A DNA stretch of 64,000 bases from Desulfovibrionales bacterium. GTDB lineage: Bacteria > Desulfobacterota > Desulfovibrionia > Desulfovibrionales > Desulfonatronaceae. Under the pieces are notes generated by a model. The model was not told the origin of the DNA and did not search any database. It worked only from the letters and a program-made list of their open reading frames with translations. Positions 1 to 8,799 of this stretch are shown piece after piece; the first letter of the stretch is position 1, and each line of letters starts with the position of its first letter. The stretch is taken from contig REDL01000064.1 of the NCBI GenBank assembly GCA_007693505.1, positions 186,001 to 250,000 on the forward strand, read 5' to 3'. Made by a program: the position numbers and the translations under genes.

Positions 1-404
1 AAAAAGGCCGAGAACAGGAGCGATTTTCCCCGAAACTCGCGAAGAAACAGAACGGCGAGACCAAGTCCCAGGGAAAATTCCAACACCAGGCAGATGCCGG
101 AAATCAACAATGTCCGGACAACAGCATGGACAAAGCGGTTGTCCCAGAACAACAGCTCGCTGTAATTCTCAAAGCCGATCAGATTGGCCTCCAGCAAGGT
201 CCCGCGTGTCGGGGTCCAATTGGTGAAGCTCATGTACAGCGCGACCAGCAAGGGGATGACGAGGACGAATAGCGAGACCAGCAGTCCAGGCACGGTCATG
301 TACCGGGAAATGCCCCGCCCGCTTTTTTTCCCGCGCGCCTCGGGCGTGGGGACAGCGTTTTGCTGGTCGATTGTGGTGGTCTTTGAACTCGCTTCAGTCT
401 TCAT
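1..404 (-). CDS. ABC sugar-type transporter permease (partial)
   Basis: Reading leftward from the ATG at 404 gives 134 codons open to the window edge, so the C-terminal half is missing. A short cytoplasmic N-terminus is followed by a membrane helix ending in the ALYMSFTNW segment typical of MalF/UgpA-type permeases, then a second hydrophobic stretch (roughly residues 93-118). An AGAGGAAG ribosome-binding site precedes the ATG. It lies 138 bases downstream of a solute-binding protein gene on the same strand, the usual order for a CUT1-type importer. The substrate is not readable from this fragment. The conserved EAA loop that contacts the ATPase would lie outside the window. Confidence 0.8.
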   Translation of the reverse strand, partial: MKTEASSKTTTIDQQNAVPTPEARGKKSGRGISRYMTVPGLLVSLFVLVIPLLVALYMSFTNWTPTRGTLLEANLIGFENYSELLFWDNRFVHAVVRTLLISGICLVLEFSLGLGLAVLFLREFRGKSLLFSAF

Positions 405-484
405 TCTCACGCTTCCTCTGTTCTATTCGGCACGGGAGCGAACCATTTTCGGAAATATCGGGTTTTCCAGGATCGGGTTTTCCG

Positions 485-524
485 GGCATGCCGGTCGCGC
501 TTTTCACAGGGCGACCAGCATGCC
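485..524 (-). repeat. intercistronic hairpin
   Basis: Inverted repeat with 14-base arms at 485-498 and 511-524 (one mismatch, 12-base loop) between the binding-protein gene and the permease gene. No U-run follows it, so it is more likely an mRNA-stabilising or processing hairpin that lets the binding protein be made in excess, as is common in ABC operons, than a terminator. Confidence 0.5.
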
Positions 525-542
525 TTGAGGGTATCTACCGAT

Positions 543-2111
543 TTACCACTTGTCCGCGCCGCTGGCCTTGCGAATGGGTTCAGCCAGGTTTTTGGCCAGA
601 GCCAGCCAGGACTTGAGCACTTTTTCCCTCCCGGTCCGCCGTGTGATCCGTTCAAAGGCTCTGGCCGCGTCGTCCAGGGCTTGCTTGGGGCTCTTTGAAC
701 CGGTCATGCAGGCATTGACCTCTCTGTCCAGAGCGTCCTGGTACTCAAATCCGCCTGGAAGGCAGAAGTCCGGAACGGTGTTGACCATGTTGTCGTAAAG
801 GATCTGGAGGTACTCGAGGGAGTAGGTGTCGATGAGCCGCTGGGTAGGAGCGAGCATGTGATTTCTCCGGTAAGGGTCCGAGTATCCGCCAAGGTAGGGG
901 ATGGCGTCTGCGGAGATAGTCGGGGAAGTCATCCACTGGGCGTAGGCATAGGCCAACTCGGGGTTGGCCGAATACCTGGAGACCGCATATCCATATCCCC
1001 AGCAGAACAGACCCGCGTACAGCAGCGTTCCGTCGGCCAGAGTGTCCGCAGGCATGACCGTGGCCCTGATGTTTCCAGTTGTGGCCGGACCAGTGGACGG
1101 GGCCTTGGAGTATTTGTACCCGGACGGCCAAACAATGTTCATGAATCCTTCACCCCGGCCAAAGGCGTTGTAGTTCGAGGACCAGGTGAAGCTGAAGGCG
1201 TCGGGGTGCAGGAACTCATTCATGGCCAGCATGTCTTCCAGAGCAGCGACGCCTTCATCGGAATTGAAGGTCGGATTCAGCTCGTTGTCGAAATAGAGCC
1301 GACCCTTGGAAATGAGCCGCTGCATGAACATCCATTTGACGTAGTACGGGGATCTGTACTCCAGGCTGCCGTAGAAGCCTTCCGATGGGTTGTGCATGAA
1401 TTTTGCCAGGTTATAGTACTCCTTCCAGGTGTGCGGCACGTCCAGCTTGTATCCGTGGGCGTCCTCGAAGGCCTTGGCCTTGTTGGGATCGTCGAGATGA
1501 TCGGAGCGGCAGAGCAGTGTGATCTGATCTCCGTCGTTCAGCAGTCCGGCGACACGACCGTTGTAGAGCTGGGCATGGTGGCTGGCGGGAAAGACGACCC
1601 CCCACTCCGGATGGAACAGTTCCGGGTCATATTGTTCGGTCCATTCGGTCAGATCGTAGATTACGCCAGCGTCGATCCAATCGGGGTAGGACATGGCGGT
1701 GGGCATCATCACATCGTAGGTTCCGGTCCTTGCGACCGCTTCCTGCATGCCCTTGGTATGCACAACTTCATCCGGTTCCTCGATAAACTGTAACGTAATG
1801 CCCAGTTCGTCTCTCCACTTGTCCACATAGGGAGTCATGTTGCCGATGGAGCCCGTGGGGATGAGCAGGGTCAAGGTTTTCTTTTCGGCCTTGGCCGCGG
1901 CGGCCTTGGCCAGTTCCCAGGCCCGCTCCTCGGCGGCGTGGATTGCGGCGAACGCCTTGGTAGCGCCCAGGGGGGACAAACTGACGGCATTGGCCACGAA
2001 TGCAGACACCCCAAGGATGGACATGTTGCGTAGAAACTTGCGACGGCTGAGTTTGCCTTCATCATAATGTCGCAATGTTGTGTGGACCTTTTCCTGATTT
2101 TGCTGTCGCAT
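543..2111 (-). CDS. family 1 extracellular solute-binding protein, Tat signal
   Basis: 522-residue protein resembling family 1 (sugar-type) binding proteins of ABC importers. Residues 22-28 read SRRKFLR, followed by a hydrophobic stretch and an AKAFA-like cleavage site, so export by the Tat pathway is likely; this is less common than Sec for this family. The mature part has the usual two-lobe pattern with many aromatic residues that could line a ligand pocket. A GGAGGT site sits just upstream of the ATG. The gene lies between a C45 hydrolase and the permease on the same strand, so the ligand is probably something the neighbouring ligase and hydrolase act on (inference). Family 1 also contains binding proteins for amines and other non-sugar solutes. 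Confidence 0.8.
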   Translation of the reverse strand: MRQQNQEKVHTTLRHYDEGKLSRRKFLRNMSILGVSAFVANAVSLSPLGATKAFAAIHAAEERAWELAKAAAAKAEKKTLTLLIPTGSIGNMTPYVDKWRDELGITLQFIEEPDEVVHTKGMQEAVARTGTYDVMMPTAMSYPDWIDAGVIYDLTEWTEQYDPELFHPEWGVVFPASHHAQLYNGRVAGLLNDGDQITLLCRSDHLDDPNKAKAFEDAHGYKLDVPHTWKEYYNLAKFMHNPSEGFYGSLEYRSPYYVKWMFMQRLISKGRLYFDNELNPTFNSDEGVAALEDMLAMNEFLHPDAFSFTWSSNYNAFGRGEGFMNIVWPSGYKYSKAPSTGPATTGNIRATVMPADTLADGTLLYAGLFCWGYGYAVSRYSANPELAYAYAQWMTSPTISADAIPYLGGYSDPYRRNHMLAPTQRLIDTYSLEYLQILYDNMVNTVPDFCLPGGFEYQDALDREVNACMTGSKSPKQALDDAARAFERITRRTGREKVLKSWLALAKNLAEPIRKASGADKW

Positions 2112-2157
2112 TTTTAAACCTCCGGTTGACTGGTTGGTGTCTTGGAATGGTTAAATA

Positions 2158-3288
2158 TTACCCTGCCATGTCTGAAGCGTTGGCTTGAAGCGTATGGCGG
2201 ACATAGGAGTTTTGACATGGGTTTCCGACGCAGAATTCCATGTTTCGTCCTGTCGGATCCATGATCGTTGCAAAGATGGTCTCAAATGCGACCTCGGACG
2301 ATTCGTCTTGAAAGCCGTGGGCGCAGATACACCGTGGATAATTGGTGTGATCGCGGGTCAGTTCCTTCAATTGCTCTGGTCCCAGCTTCCCTCGCTCACG
2401 GCGCAGATAGTTGTCCGCGACCTGCTTGCGGACCATACTGCCGCCGTGGCTGAGCCAGTTCGGCGTCTCAAATCGCCGCATGGTCGAGCCCACATAGTGG
2501 TTCGTATGAGCCAGAGGGCCATCCATGGGCAGGATTTCATACCGGGTGGCCGAGGTCTCCACGCAAAATGCCGCTTCCGGAGAGGCGAGTTGATAGTTCA
2601 GGCCGCTGGCCCGGGACGTGAAAATGACCTTGCCCAGGGCATCGCCGATCCGTTCGGAACCCAGCACCGCGCGCATGGCAAAGGGGTAAATCACCCCCGG
2701 TCGCGCGTCCGTGGCCACGATCTTGTTGATCACGGCGCAAATCCCGACGCTGTTCAGTCCGACAAGCCCGAGGATTCCCGCCAGGGTGACGATCAGCATT
2801 TCCGGTCCCGAGGCCGGCTTGACCCGAAGCAGGCATAGAAAGTCGCGGTAGTACCGCTCCATGTCGTAGGTCTGGCCCAGGAAGGGCCTGCCTTCCAGCC
2901 CATCATGCCCTGACACGTTGAAGGTCGTGCAGCCCCAGAGTCGATTGGGGAGGAGGATTCCTCCCAGGCCGGGCGCCCGCAAGTCCTCCAGTTCCAGGAA
3001 GGTGTTCAGCAGGACCACGGCCTCGAAGTCGATGCCCGCGCCATCGGCGATTCCTCGCATTTCCTGAACAAGGTCCGGTGAGAACCGCTCCAGAAAGCCG
3101 ATATTCTGCATGGCAAAGCTCGAAAGCCGTTCGTGTTCGATGTTGAACCATGGATTGTTGACGTCGTGGACATTGGTGATTGTCCCCGCGAAGGCCCGGA
3201 TTTCAGTTTTCATACCGGATCCGTGCGCGAGGCCGATTTCGTATGGAGATCCGGATAGCTCCAAAACAGGAATGTGCGGCGTACTCAT
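2158..3288 (-). CDS. C45-family autoproteolytic acyltransferase/hydrolase
   Basis: 376 residues resembling the C45 Ntn-hydrolases (isopenicillin-N acyltransferase-like). The candidate nucleophile is Cys120 in LWGCTTF; in this family self-cleavage before this Cys exposes it as the N-terminal nucleophile. The following LGQTYDMERYY segment fits the family's conserved GRNYD-type region. These enzymes hydrolyse or transfer amide-linked acyl groups. It lies 48 bases from the ligase gene start region and 46 from the binding-protein gene, all on one strand, so an operon is likely. Its amide-cleaving chemistry next to a glutamine-synthetase-like ligase suggests a pathway for amide or amine compounds; the substrate is unknown. 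Confidence 0.75.
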   Translation of the reverse strand: MSTPHIPVLELSGSPYEIGLAHGSGMKTEIRAFAGTITNVHDVNNPWFNIEHERLSSFAMQNIGFLERFSPDLVQEMRGIADGAGIDFEAVVLLNTFLELEDLRAPGLGGILLPNRLWGCTTFNVSGHDGLEGRPFLGQTYDMERYYRDFLCLLRVKPASGPEMLIVTLAGILGLVGLNSVGICAVINKIVATDARPGVIYPFAMRAVLGSERIGDALGKVIFTSRASGLNYQLASPEAAFCVETSATRYEILPMDGPLAHTNHYVGSTMRRFETPNWLSHGGSMVRKQVADNYLRRERGKLGPEQLKELTRDHTNYPRCICAHGFQDESSEVAFETIFATIMDPTGRNMEFCVGNPCQNSYVRHTLQANASDMAG

Positions 3289-3336
3289 TGTTGTTCCGTT
3301 TTTCGAGGTAAGGGAAGGGAGTTCTGTCCCGTTCGC

Positions 3337-4719
3337 CTAGATGAATTCCATGAAGTAATCCCATTCCCAGGGATCGACGCGGTTGTTGAAGCTCGGCGTC
3401 CCGTAGTCCTCGAACTGGGCCTTGGCGGTTTCGACCTCGAACTTTTTGACCGCCAGGACGAGTTTGATGAATTCCGGATCAAGAACGGCGTGGAGATCCG
3501 TGTCGGCTTCGAAAGCCTGGATCGATTCGTCCAGACTGAAAGGCAGCTTGGGCACGTCGTCCCGGGTGTAGGCGATGTCCATGACCGGCTCGGGAAGGTC
3601 CGCGACGGACATGATGCCTTCCAGTCCGGCGGCAAGGGTGCAGAGGGCCAGAAGGTAGGGGTTGGTTCCGCCACAGGCGAGGCGGTTTTCGAGGTGGGTG
3701 CTCTGTCCGCGGCATCCCTTGACGCGAATGCCCACGGTTCGGTTCTCCATGCCCCATGTCGCGCTGTGCGGTGCGAAGGAATTGATCCGATAACGCTTGT
3801 AGCAGTTGATGGTCGGTGCCGTGAAAATTGAATTCGCCTTGGCGTGCTTGAGGAGGCCGGCGATAAACTTTCTGGCCAGATCGGACAGCCCAAATGCTTC
3901 CTCCGGGGCGTCAAAGGCATTTTTGCCGGTCCGCTTGTCAATGAGACTGACGTGGAAGTGCGAGCCCGAGGCGCTGGAGTCGATGAAAGGCTTGGTCATG
4001 TAGGTCGCGATGTAGCCGTGCTGAAGCGAAATCTCCTTCAAACCCGTCTTGAAAAGAAAAGCCGTATCCGCAGCCTGCAGGCCGTCCTTGTAGTAAAGGT
4101 TAATTTCCTGCTGCCCAGGGCCGTGTTCGGAATTTTGAGTAATGATCCGTACCCCGGCCATGTCCATCTTGCGCATCAGGTCATAGGTGTATTCAAGGTC
4201 GAAATTGTTTTTCAACGTCACGAATATCGGTTGGCCCTGATACACCGGGGTCCTTGTTTCCGCATGTAACACGTAGAACTCGAATTCATAGCCGAGTCGG
4301 CAGATGTAGCCCATCTCATCAAAGGTGTTAATGATTTTTTTGAGCAGCAGTCGTGGGGAGGACATGGAAGGAGAGCCGTCGTACCAGAACGGATCAACGG
4401 TGATGTTGGCTGTGTTCGGAACCCAGGGCAAGATGGTGAATGTCGACAGGTCCGGGACCGTGAGATGGTCAGCGAAGCAAACCTCTTCCGCGCAACCTGT
4501 TCCGCTGGGAACGAGCGACTGCACATCCAGGCCCAGTAGCCCACCGTAAAAATTCAAGCCGTCCTCCAGATAGTTCAGAAAATTACCGATGGGTACGGTT
4601 TTGCTTCTAGAGATGCCGTGGAGGTCGGCCTGTTCAAAACGTATGAAATGGATATCATGGTCCCGAATGGTTTTCATGATTCGTTCAATCGAGCTTGGAT
4701 TCGTGGAAATGCTGGACAT
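3337..4719 (-). CDS. glutamine synthetase-family ligase (gamma-glutamyl-amine synthetase-like)
   Basis: 460 residues, the size of GSI-type enzymes. Visible landmarks include a GSHFHVSL metal/ATP motif, NCYKRY with FAPHSATWG, and ENRLACGGTNPYLLAL near the C-terminus. The overall pattern is closer to PuuA/GlnA3-type ligases, which attach glutamate to amines, than to housekeeping glutamine synthetase; a separate type III glutamine synthetase is present at 27282. First gene of a leftward cluster with a C45 hydrolase, a binding protein and a permease, and divergent from a histidine kinase/sigma-54 activator pair. The inferred role is activation of an imported amine by glutamylation. Substrate specificity cannot be read from the sequence. 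Confidence 0.8.
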   Translation of the reverse strand: MSSISTNPSSIERIMKTIRDHDIHFIRFEQADLHGISRSKTVPIGNFLNYLEDGLNFYGGLLGLDVQSLVPSGTGCAEEVCFADHLTVPDLSTFTILPWVPNTANITVDPFWYDGSPSMSSPRLLLKKIINTFDEMGYICRLGYEFEFYVLHAETRTPVYQGQPIFVTLKNNFDLEYTYDLMRKMDMAGVRIITQNSEHGPGQQEINLYYKDGLQAADTAFLFKTGLKEISLQHGYIATYMTKPFIDSSASGSHFHVSLIDKRTGKNAFDAPEEAFGLSDLARKFIAGLLKHAKANSIFTAPTINCYKRYRINSFAPHSATWGMENRTVGIRVKGCRGQSTHLENRLACGGTNPYLLALCTLAAGLEGIMSVADLPEPVMDIAYTRDDVPKLPFSLDESIQAFEADTDLHAVLDPEFIKLVLAVKKFEVETAKAQFEDYGTPSFNNRVDPWEWDYFMEFI

Positions 4720-5069
4720 TGTTTTTCCTCTTTTGGAATATTTTAGGGAGTGTGTCTGATTTATTCCTCAACTTTTCAATTTTCTACCTATCAATTCGCG
4801 TGCCGATGATGCTTGTTTTTGTTTATTATTTTGTAATTATTGATTTAATTTTTTTTTATTTACGTTTCTGTTTTTGGAAGTGCCTGAAGGTCCCTGCCCA
4901 GAGAGCGAGGGCGGGCGCTTTAATTCTTAAAGATAATAATTTTTTTTGTTTTTTTAAAATAATTAATTGATTTAAAAGTATATTTTAAAATTATTTTATT
5001 ATTGATTTGCATGTCTTTATTTGGCATGTATGTATATATTACAAATTTGACTATTAGGAGATATAGTTC
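4720..5069. other. AT-rich divergent intergenic region
   Basis: 350 bases between two divergently transcribed genes, much richer in A and T than the flanking genes, especially 4770-5060. It must carry the promoters for both the ligase cluster (leftward) and the kinase (rightward). I looked on both strands for a GG-N10-GC sigma-54 core and found none convincing. No ORF here looks real. Confidence 0.6.
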
Positions 5070-7007
5070 ATGAGGCGTCAGTTGGACGAACAGGCCCTGT
5101 CTCTGCTGTGTGGTTATGCGGAGCAGTGCGACCAGGGCATCGTGGTCATCGATCCTGAGGGTTGTGTCGTTTACGCGAATAAAAGCCGCCAGCCGATTTT
5201 GTGCACCATTGACGGTGTGTGGAGACTGGAGCTTTCGTGTGTTCTTCGAGATCAGGATGGGCGTACAACATCCTTGGGGACTGCCCTCGACTTGGTTCGG
5301 AGTGGCGAGGGCAAGCAGGAATTGGAATTTGAGTGCAACTGCGGGAAGGAAACAGAAGTCATGGGTGTGCGGCTTCTGCCTCTGGGCGGCTACTCCGGGT
5401 TTGTCCTTCTAGAAACCCGCATCATCCCAATAACTTCTCGGCTTCGTCAGGCGCTGCTAGCCGAAAGGACCACCAGGCGGCGGATAGAGCACTTGTCTCG
5501 ACGCGGACGCGCCCTGTTCTATCAGGTCATCGAGAATCTGCCATTGTTTGTCTACATGCAGCGTCCGGACTACAGCGTTGCCTATGCCAATAAAAAAACG
5601 CGGATTTTTTATGGTGAAACCACTGGACGGCTCTGTTACGAGGTCTTTGCCGGACGGAGTTCTCCCTGCCTTCAGTGTCCGACTTTTCGTGTCTTTGAGA
5701 CGGGAAAGCCAGAGGAGTGGGAATTCAAGGACCGGCTCGGAAGGACATTTCGAATCTATGATTACCCGTTCGAGGATGAAAATGGCCAGCCTCTGGTCAT
5801 GGAACTTGGGGTGGACCTCACCGAACTAAAGCGTGTCGAGCGTGAACTGTATCAGGCACAGAAAATGCGCGCTGTTGGTGTCTTGGCCGGGGGCATCGCC
5901 CACGACTTGAACAACAACCTGGTGCCGATCATCTTCAATGTCGACTATGCGCTGGGCAAGTCTGTCGACCCGATGATCAACGAGCCGCTGAGCGAGGCCT
6001 TACGTGCGGCGTACCGTGCCGCGGACCTGGTGGAGCAGGTTCTCGATTACAGTCGCCAACAGAACTTAAGGCGATTTCCCCTGCGCTTGGTTACCTTGGT
6101 CCAGGAAAGCCTGGATTTGCTGCAAGCCTCGCTCCCGGCCAGTGTTCACTTATATGCCGACTTTCAGACTGAGCGGGACTGGATTTCGGCGAATCCGTCA
6201 CAGATTCAGCAACTCCTGCTGAATCTGTGTCGAAACGCCGTACAGGCCATGCCGGGTGGGGGCGAACTCTCCGTTCGGGTGAGTGGCGTGCACACGGACG
6301 GTTTTGTGGAGCGCATCCAGGAGCGACTGCCCCAGGGCGAGTACGTTGTGCTGGAAGTGGTGGATACCGGGGTCGGCATCGACCTCGAAAATGTGGACAG
6401 GGTATTCGAGCCTTTTTACACCACCAAAAGGGATCGTGGAGGAACCGGGATGGGATTGGCCGTCGTACATGCCATCGTGGCCAGCAATGGTGGGGATATT
6501 CGGGTTCACAGCTCACCGGGTGAGGGGGCGCGGTTTGTCGTCCGGTTGCCGTTCGTCGATCCTTCCACAATGCAGCCCCAGGATATGGGACAGGAACGGA
6601 AACATGGTCGGTATGAAGGTTCGGCAGAGCATCGCTCTATGCGACTGCTTCTGGTGGATGACGACATGGGAGCCTTGAACGCGATGCAACGCGTACTGCG
6701 CGAGGCCGGGTTAGATGTTGTGACCGCGGAGAACGGAGAGCATGGGTTGAAACAGTTTATCATGGCAGACGAGCCGTTCGACCTGATCCTGGCCGACCAT
6801 TCCATGCCCGGCATGTCAGGAATGGAAATGGCCGAAAACATCCTTGAGCAGGAGCCGAAAGCCACCATCGTCATTTGCACCGGACACGTGGAAGCGCAAC
6901 TAGAGAAGCAGGCCAGAACTGTCGGTATAGCGGGTTTCCTGATGAAGCCCATGACCCCGGGCATGCTGCTGGAAAGTGTCCGCCGCTACCGGAGAAGAGA
7001 TGGATGA
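5070..7007 (+). CDS. hybrid sensor histidine kinase (PAS-HisKA-HATPase-REC)
   Basis: 645 residues with no membrane segment, so cytoplasmic. An N-terminal PAS-like region (about 15-120) is followed by a second PAS domain (about 150-255) holding a CLQC pair at 200-203 that might bind a metal or respond to redox. The H-box GGIAHDLNNN has His278 as phosphorylation site. The ATPase G-box reads GGTGMGLAVVHA, and a C-terminal receiver domain begins LLLVDDD with phospho-acceptor in LILADHSMPG. An AGGAG site precedes the ATG. The next gene, 111 bases on, is a sigma-54 activator, so they form a signalling pair. The divergent ligase/transport cluster is the likely target (inference). Confidence 0.9.
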   Translation: MRRQLDEQALSLLCGYAEQCDQGIVVIDPEGCVVYANKSRQPILCTIDGVWRLELSCVLRDQDGRTTSLGTALDLVRSGEGKQELEFECNCGKETEVMGVRLLPLGGYSGFVLLETRIIPITSRLRQALLAERTTRRRIEHLSRRGRALFYQVIENLPLFVYMQRPDYSVAYANKKTRIFYGETTGRLCYEVFAGRSSPCLQCPTFRVFETGKPEEWEFKDRLGRTFRIYDYPFEDENGQPLVMELGVDLTELKRVERELYQAQKMRAVGVLAGGIAHDLNNNLVPIIFNVDYALGKSVDPMINEPLSEALRAAYRAADLVEQVLDYSRQQNLRRFPLRLVTLVQESLDLLQASLPASVHLYADFQTERDWISANPSQIQQLLLNLCRNAVQAMPGGGELSVRVSGVHTDGFVERIQERLPQGEYVVLEVVDTGVGIDLENVDRVFEPFYTTKRDRGGTGMGLAVVHAIVASNGGDIRVHSSPGEGARFVVRLPFVDPSTMQPQDMGQERKHGRYEGSAEHRSMRLLLVDDDMGALNAMQRVLREAGLDVVTAENGEHGLKQFIMADEPFDLILADHSMPGMSGMEMAENILEQEPKATIVICTGHVEAQLEKQARTVGIAGFLMKPMTPGMLLESVRRYRRRDG

Positions 7008-7118
7008 GCTTGCTTACTGCCACCTTTTGCGGCGACATGGTCGCGAGAATACGCTGCAACCTGTTTTCATTTTCGGACGGCGCTCAGGAGTTGGCCTCCG
7101 GCGCATGGCGGTACAGGT

Positions 7119-8534
7119 ATGGCTAGAGTATTGATCATTGATGATGAAGTGATGGTCCGTCGGACATTGCAACGCTGCCTTGAGGACATGGGCCATGAAG
7201 CCTTCGTGGCCGGGAGCCTGGAGCAGGGAGCGGCCCTGGCATCGCGGGATATGGACGTGATTTTCCTGGATCTCGGGCTTCCGGACGGCAAGGGGCAAAA
7301 GGCCATAGACACGCTTCGGGCAAGCTCTTCCAGACCGGAGATTATCGTCATTACCGGCCTTGGAGACAACTACGGAGCGGAGGAGGCTTTGCGCCGGGGA
7401 GCCTGGGACTACATCCGCAAGCCAGCCTCACCCATGGTTGTTCGTTCGGCCTTGTTTGGAGCCCTGGAGTATCGGGCAAAGCACAAGGGAGAGCAAATCA
7501 GTGCCAAGGTTTTTGATGATTGCGGCATGATCGCTCAAGGGGCCGTGATGCGGCACGTCCTGGAGGCGCTTGCAAAGACGGCCGACAGCGATGCTAATGT
7601 CCTGATTCTCGGCGAGACCGGGGTTGGCAAGGAGTTGGCCGCCAGGGCAATTCATGCCAACAGTGCGCGTAAAGACGGGCCGTTTGTCGTCGTCGATTGC
7701 TCAAACCTCTCCGAAACGCTTTTGGAGAGCACGCTTTACGGTCACACCAAGGGGTCATTTACCGGGGCCGTCTCGGATCGCGGAGGTCTTGTTGTTGAGG
7801 CCGACAAGGGGACACTGTTTCTGGATGAAGTCGGGGAACTGCCCATCGCCATGCAGAAGTCCTTTCTGCGGGTTCTTCAGGAAAAACGATTCCGGCCTGT
7901 AGGTGCTTCCAGGGAGTATCGGAGCGACTTCAGGCTACTAGCTGCGACAAACAGAAACCTGGAAGCGATGTCCACGGAGGGATTGTTCCGGAGCGACCTG
8001 CTGTTCAGACTGCGGACCCAGGAGGTACAGCTCCCACCGTTACGGGAACGGGAGGGAGATCTGGAAAGACTGGCGGACTACTTTGTCTCGATGACCTGCG
8101 ATCGATACGGGATAGCCGAGAAGCGTCTTTCCAAGCAGCTTCTCAAGGTTTTTCAGAGCTATCAGTGGCCGGGCAACATCCGGGAAATGCGAAATGTTAT
8201 CGAATCCACTATCATAGAGGCCGGCAAGGACAGTGTAGTTTACCCAAAGCACTTACCGGCGGCTGTTCGTCTGTCTCTTCTGGTGAATGGAGAAAAAGAC
8301 CGGGGATGCGTCGACATGCACCCTCCTCGCGAATTGGCTGAGCCAAAGCCCTTCATTATTCCACCTTATGAAGAATACAAGGCGATATGCAACCGAAAGT
8401 ATTTCAAGGAACTCCTGCTTGCCAGCGAAAACGATCTCGCCAGGGCGAGCGTCATCTCCGGGCTGAGTATTCCCAGTATTTATCGACATCTTGGCTTGGC
8501 AAGAATCCCGACACCTCGAAAAAAAAGAAGTTGA
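7119..8534 (+). CDS. sigma-54-dependent response regulator (NtrC family)
   Basis: 471 residues. The receiver domain has acidic pair DD at 8-9, phospho-Asp51 in IFLDLGLPDG and Lys101. The AAA+ domain has Walker A GETGVGKE (165-172), the sigma-54-contacting loop as GSFTGA (212-217) and Walker B GTLFLDEVGE (231-240). The C-terminus has a short Fis-like helix-turn-helix (LARASVISGLSIPSIYRHL) with a basic tail. It activates transcription from sigma-54 promoters once phosphorylated, presumably by the preceding kinase. The glnN promoter at 27086 is sigma-54-type, but nothing in the sequence links it to this regulator specifically. Confidence 0.93.
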   Translation: MARVLIIDDEVMVRRTLQRCLEDMGHEAFVAGSLEQGAALASRDMDVIFLDLGLPDGKGQKAIDTLRASSSRPEIIVITGLGDNYGAEEALRRGAWDYIRKPASPMVVRSALFGALEYRAKHKGEQISAKVFDDCGMIAQGAVMRHVLEALAKTADSDANVLILGETGVGKELAARAIHANSARKDGPFVVVDCSNLSETLLESTLYGHTKGSFTGAVSDRGGLVVEADKGTLFLDEVGELPIAMQKSFLRVLQEKRFRPVGASREYRSDFRLLAATNRNLEAMSTEGLFRSDLLFRLRTQEVQLPPLREREGDLERLADYFVSMTCDRYGIAEKRLSKQLLKVFQSYQWPGNIREMRNVIESTIIEAGKDSVVYPKHLPAAVRLSLLVNGEKDRGCVDMHPPRELAEPKPFIIPPYEEYKAICNRKYFKELLLASENDLARASVISGLSIPSIYRHLGLARIPTPRKKRS

Positions 8535-8572
8535 GTGAGAGTGTGGCGGCTCATGAAATAGTCAATCGACCC

Positions 8573-8780
8573 TAACAGTGAAAAAACTCCCAATTGCTTC
8601 GCCGCTGTCCGGCACCCACATGGACTGTCAAACTTTGCAAACCTCAAAGTACCCCACACATTCGGTGGGTGCCGGATTCAAACTCTCACGTATGAATAAC
8701 CATCTATCGACATTGAACTTTTTTTGCTCCTTGCCCTTGGGATTTTTGAACGGACTGCCGGATAGGGACTTTTTCAACAC
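8573..8780. mobile_element. MITE-like repeat, copy 1
   Basis: About 208 bases that recur, closely similar over the whole length, at 22911-23117. Both copies begin after TAACAG with a GTTGAAAAA-like end and finish with TTTTTCAAC, giving short terminal inverted repeats; this copy has GTGAAAAAA at the left end. Inside is a perfect 12-base inverted repeat, TCCGGCACCCAC at 8608-8619 and its complement at 8665-8676. No coding capacity. The structure is that of a small non-autonomous element, probably mobilised by a transposase elsewhere; none is in the window. Confidence 0.7.
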
Positions 8781-8799
8781 TCAGCAAAAGGCAGTGTGT

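Noticed and set aside
4720-5069. Sigma-54 promoter for the ligase cluster
   Set aside because: No GG-N10-GC core with acceptable context on either strand, although a sigma-54 activator is encoded next to it.
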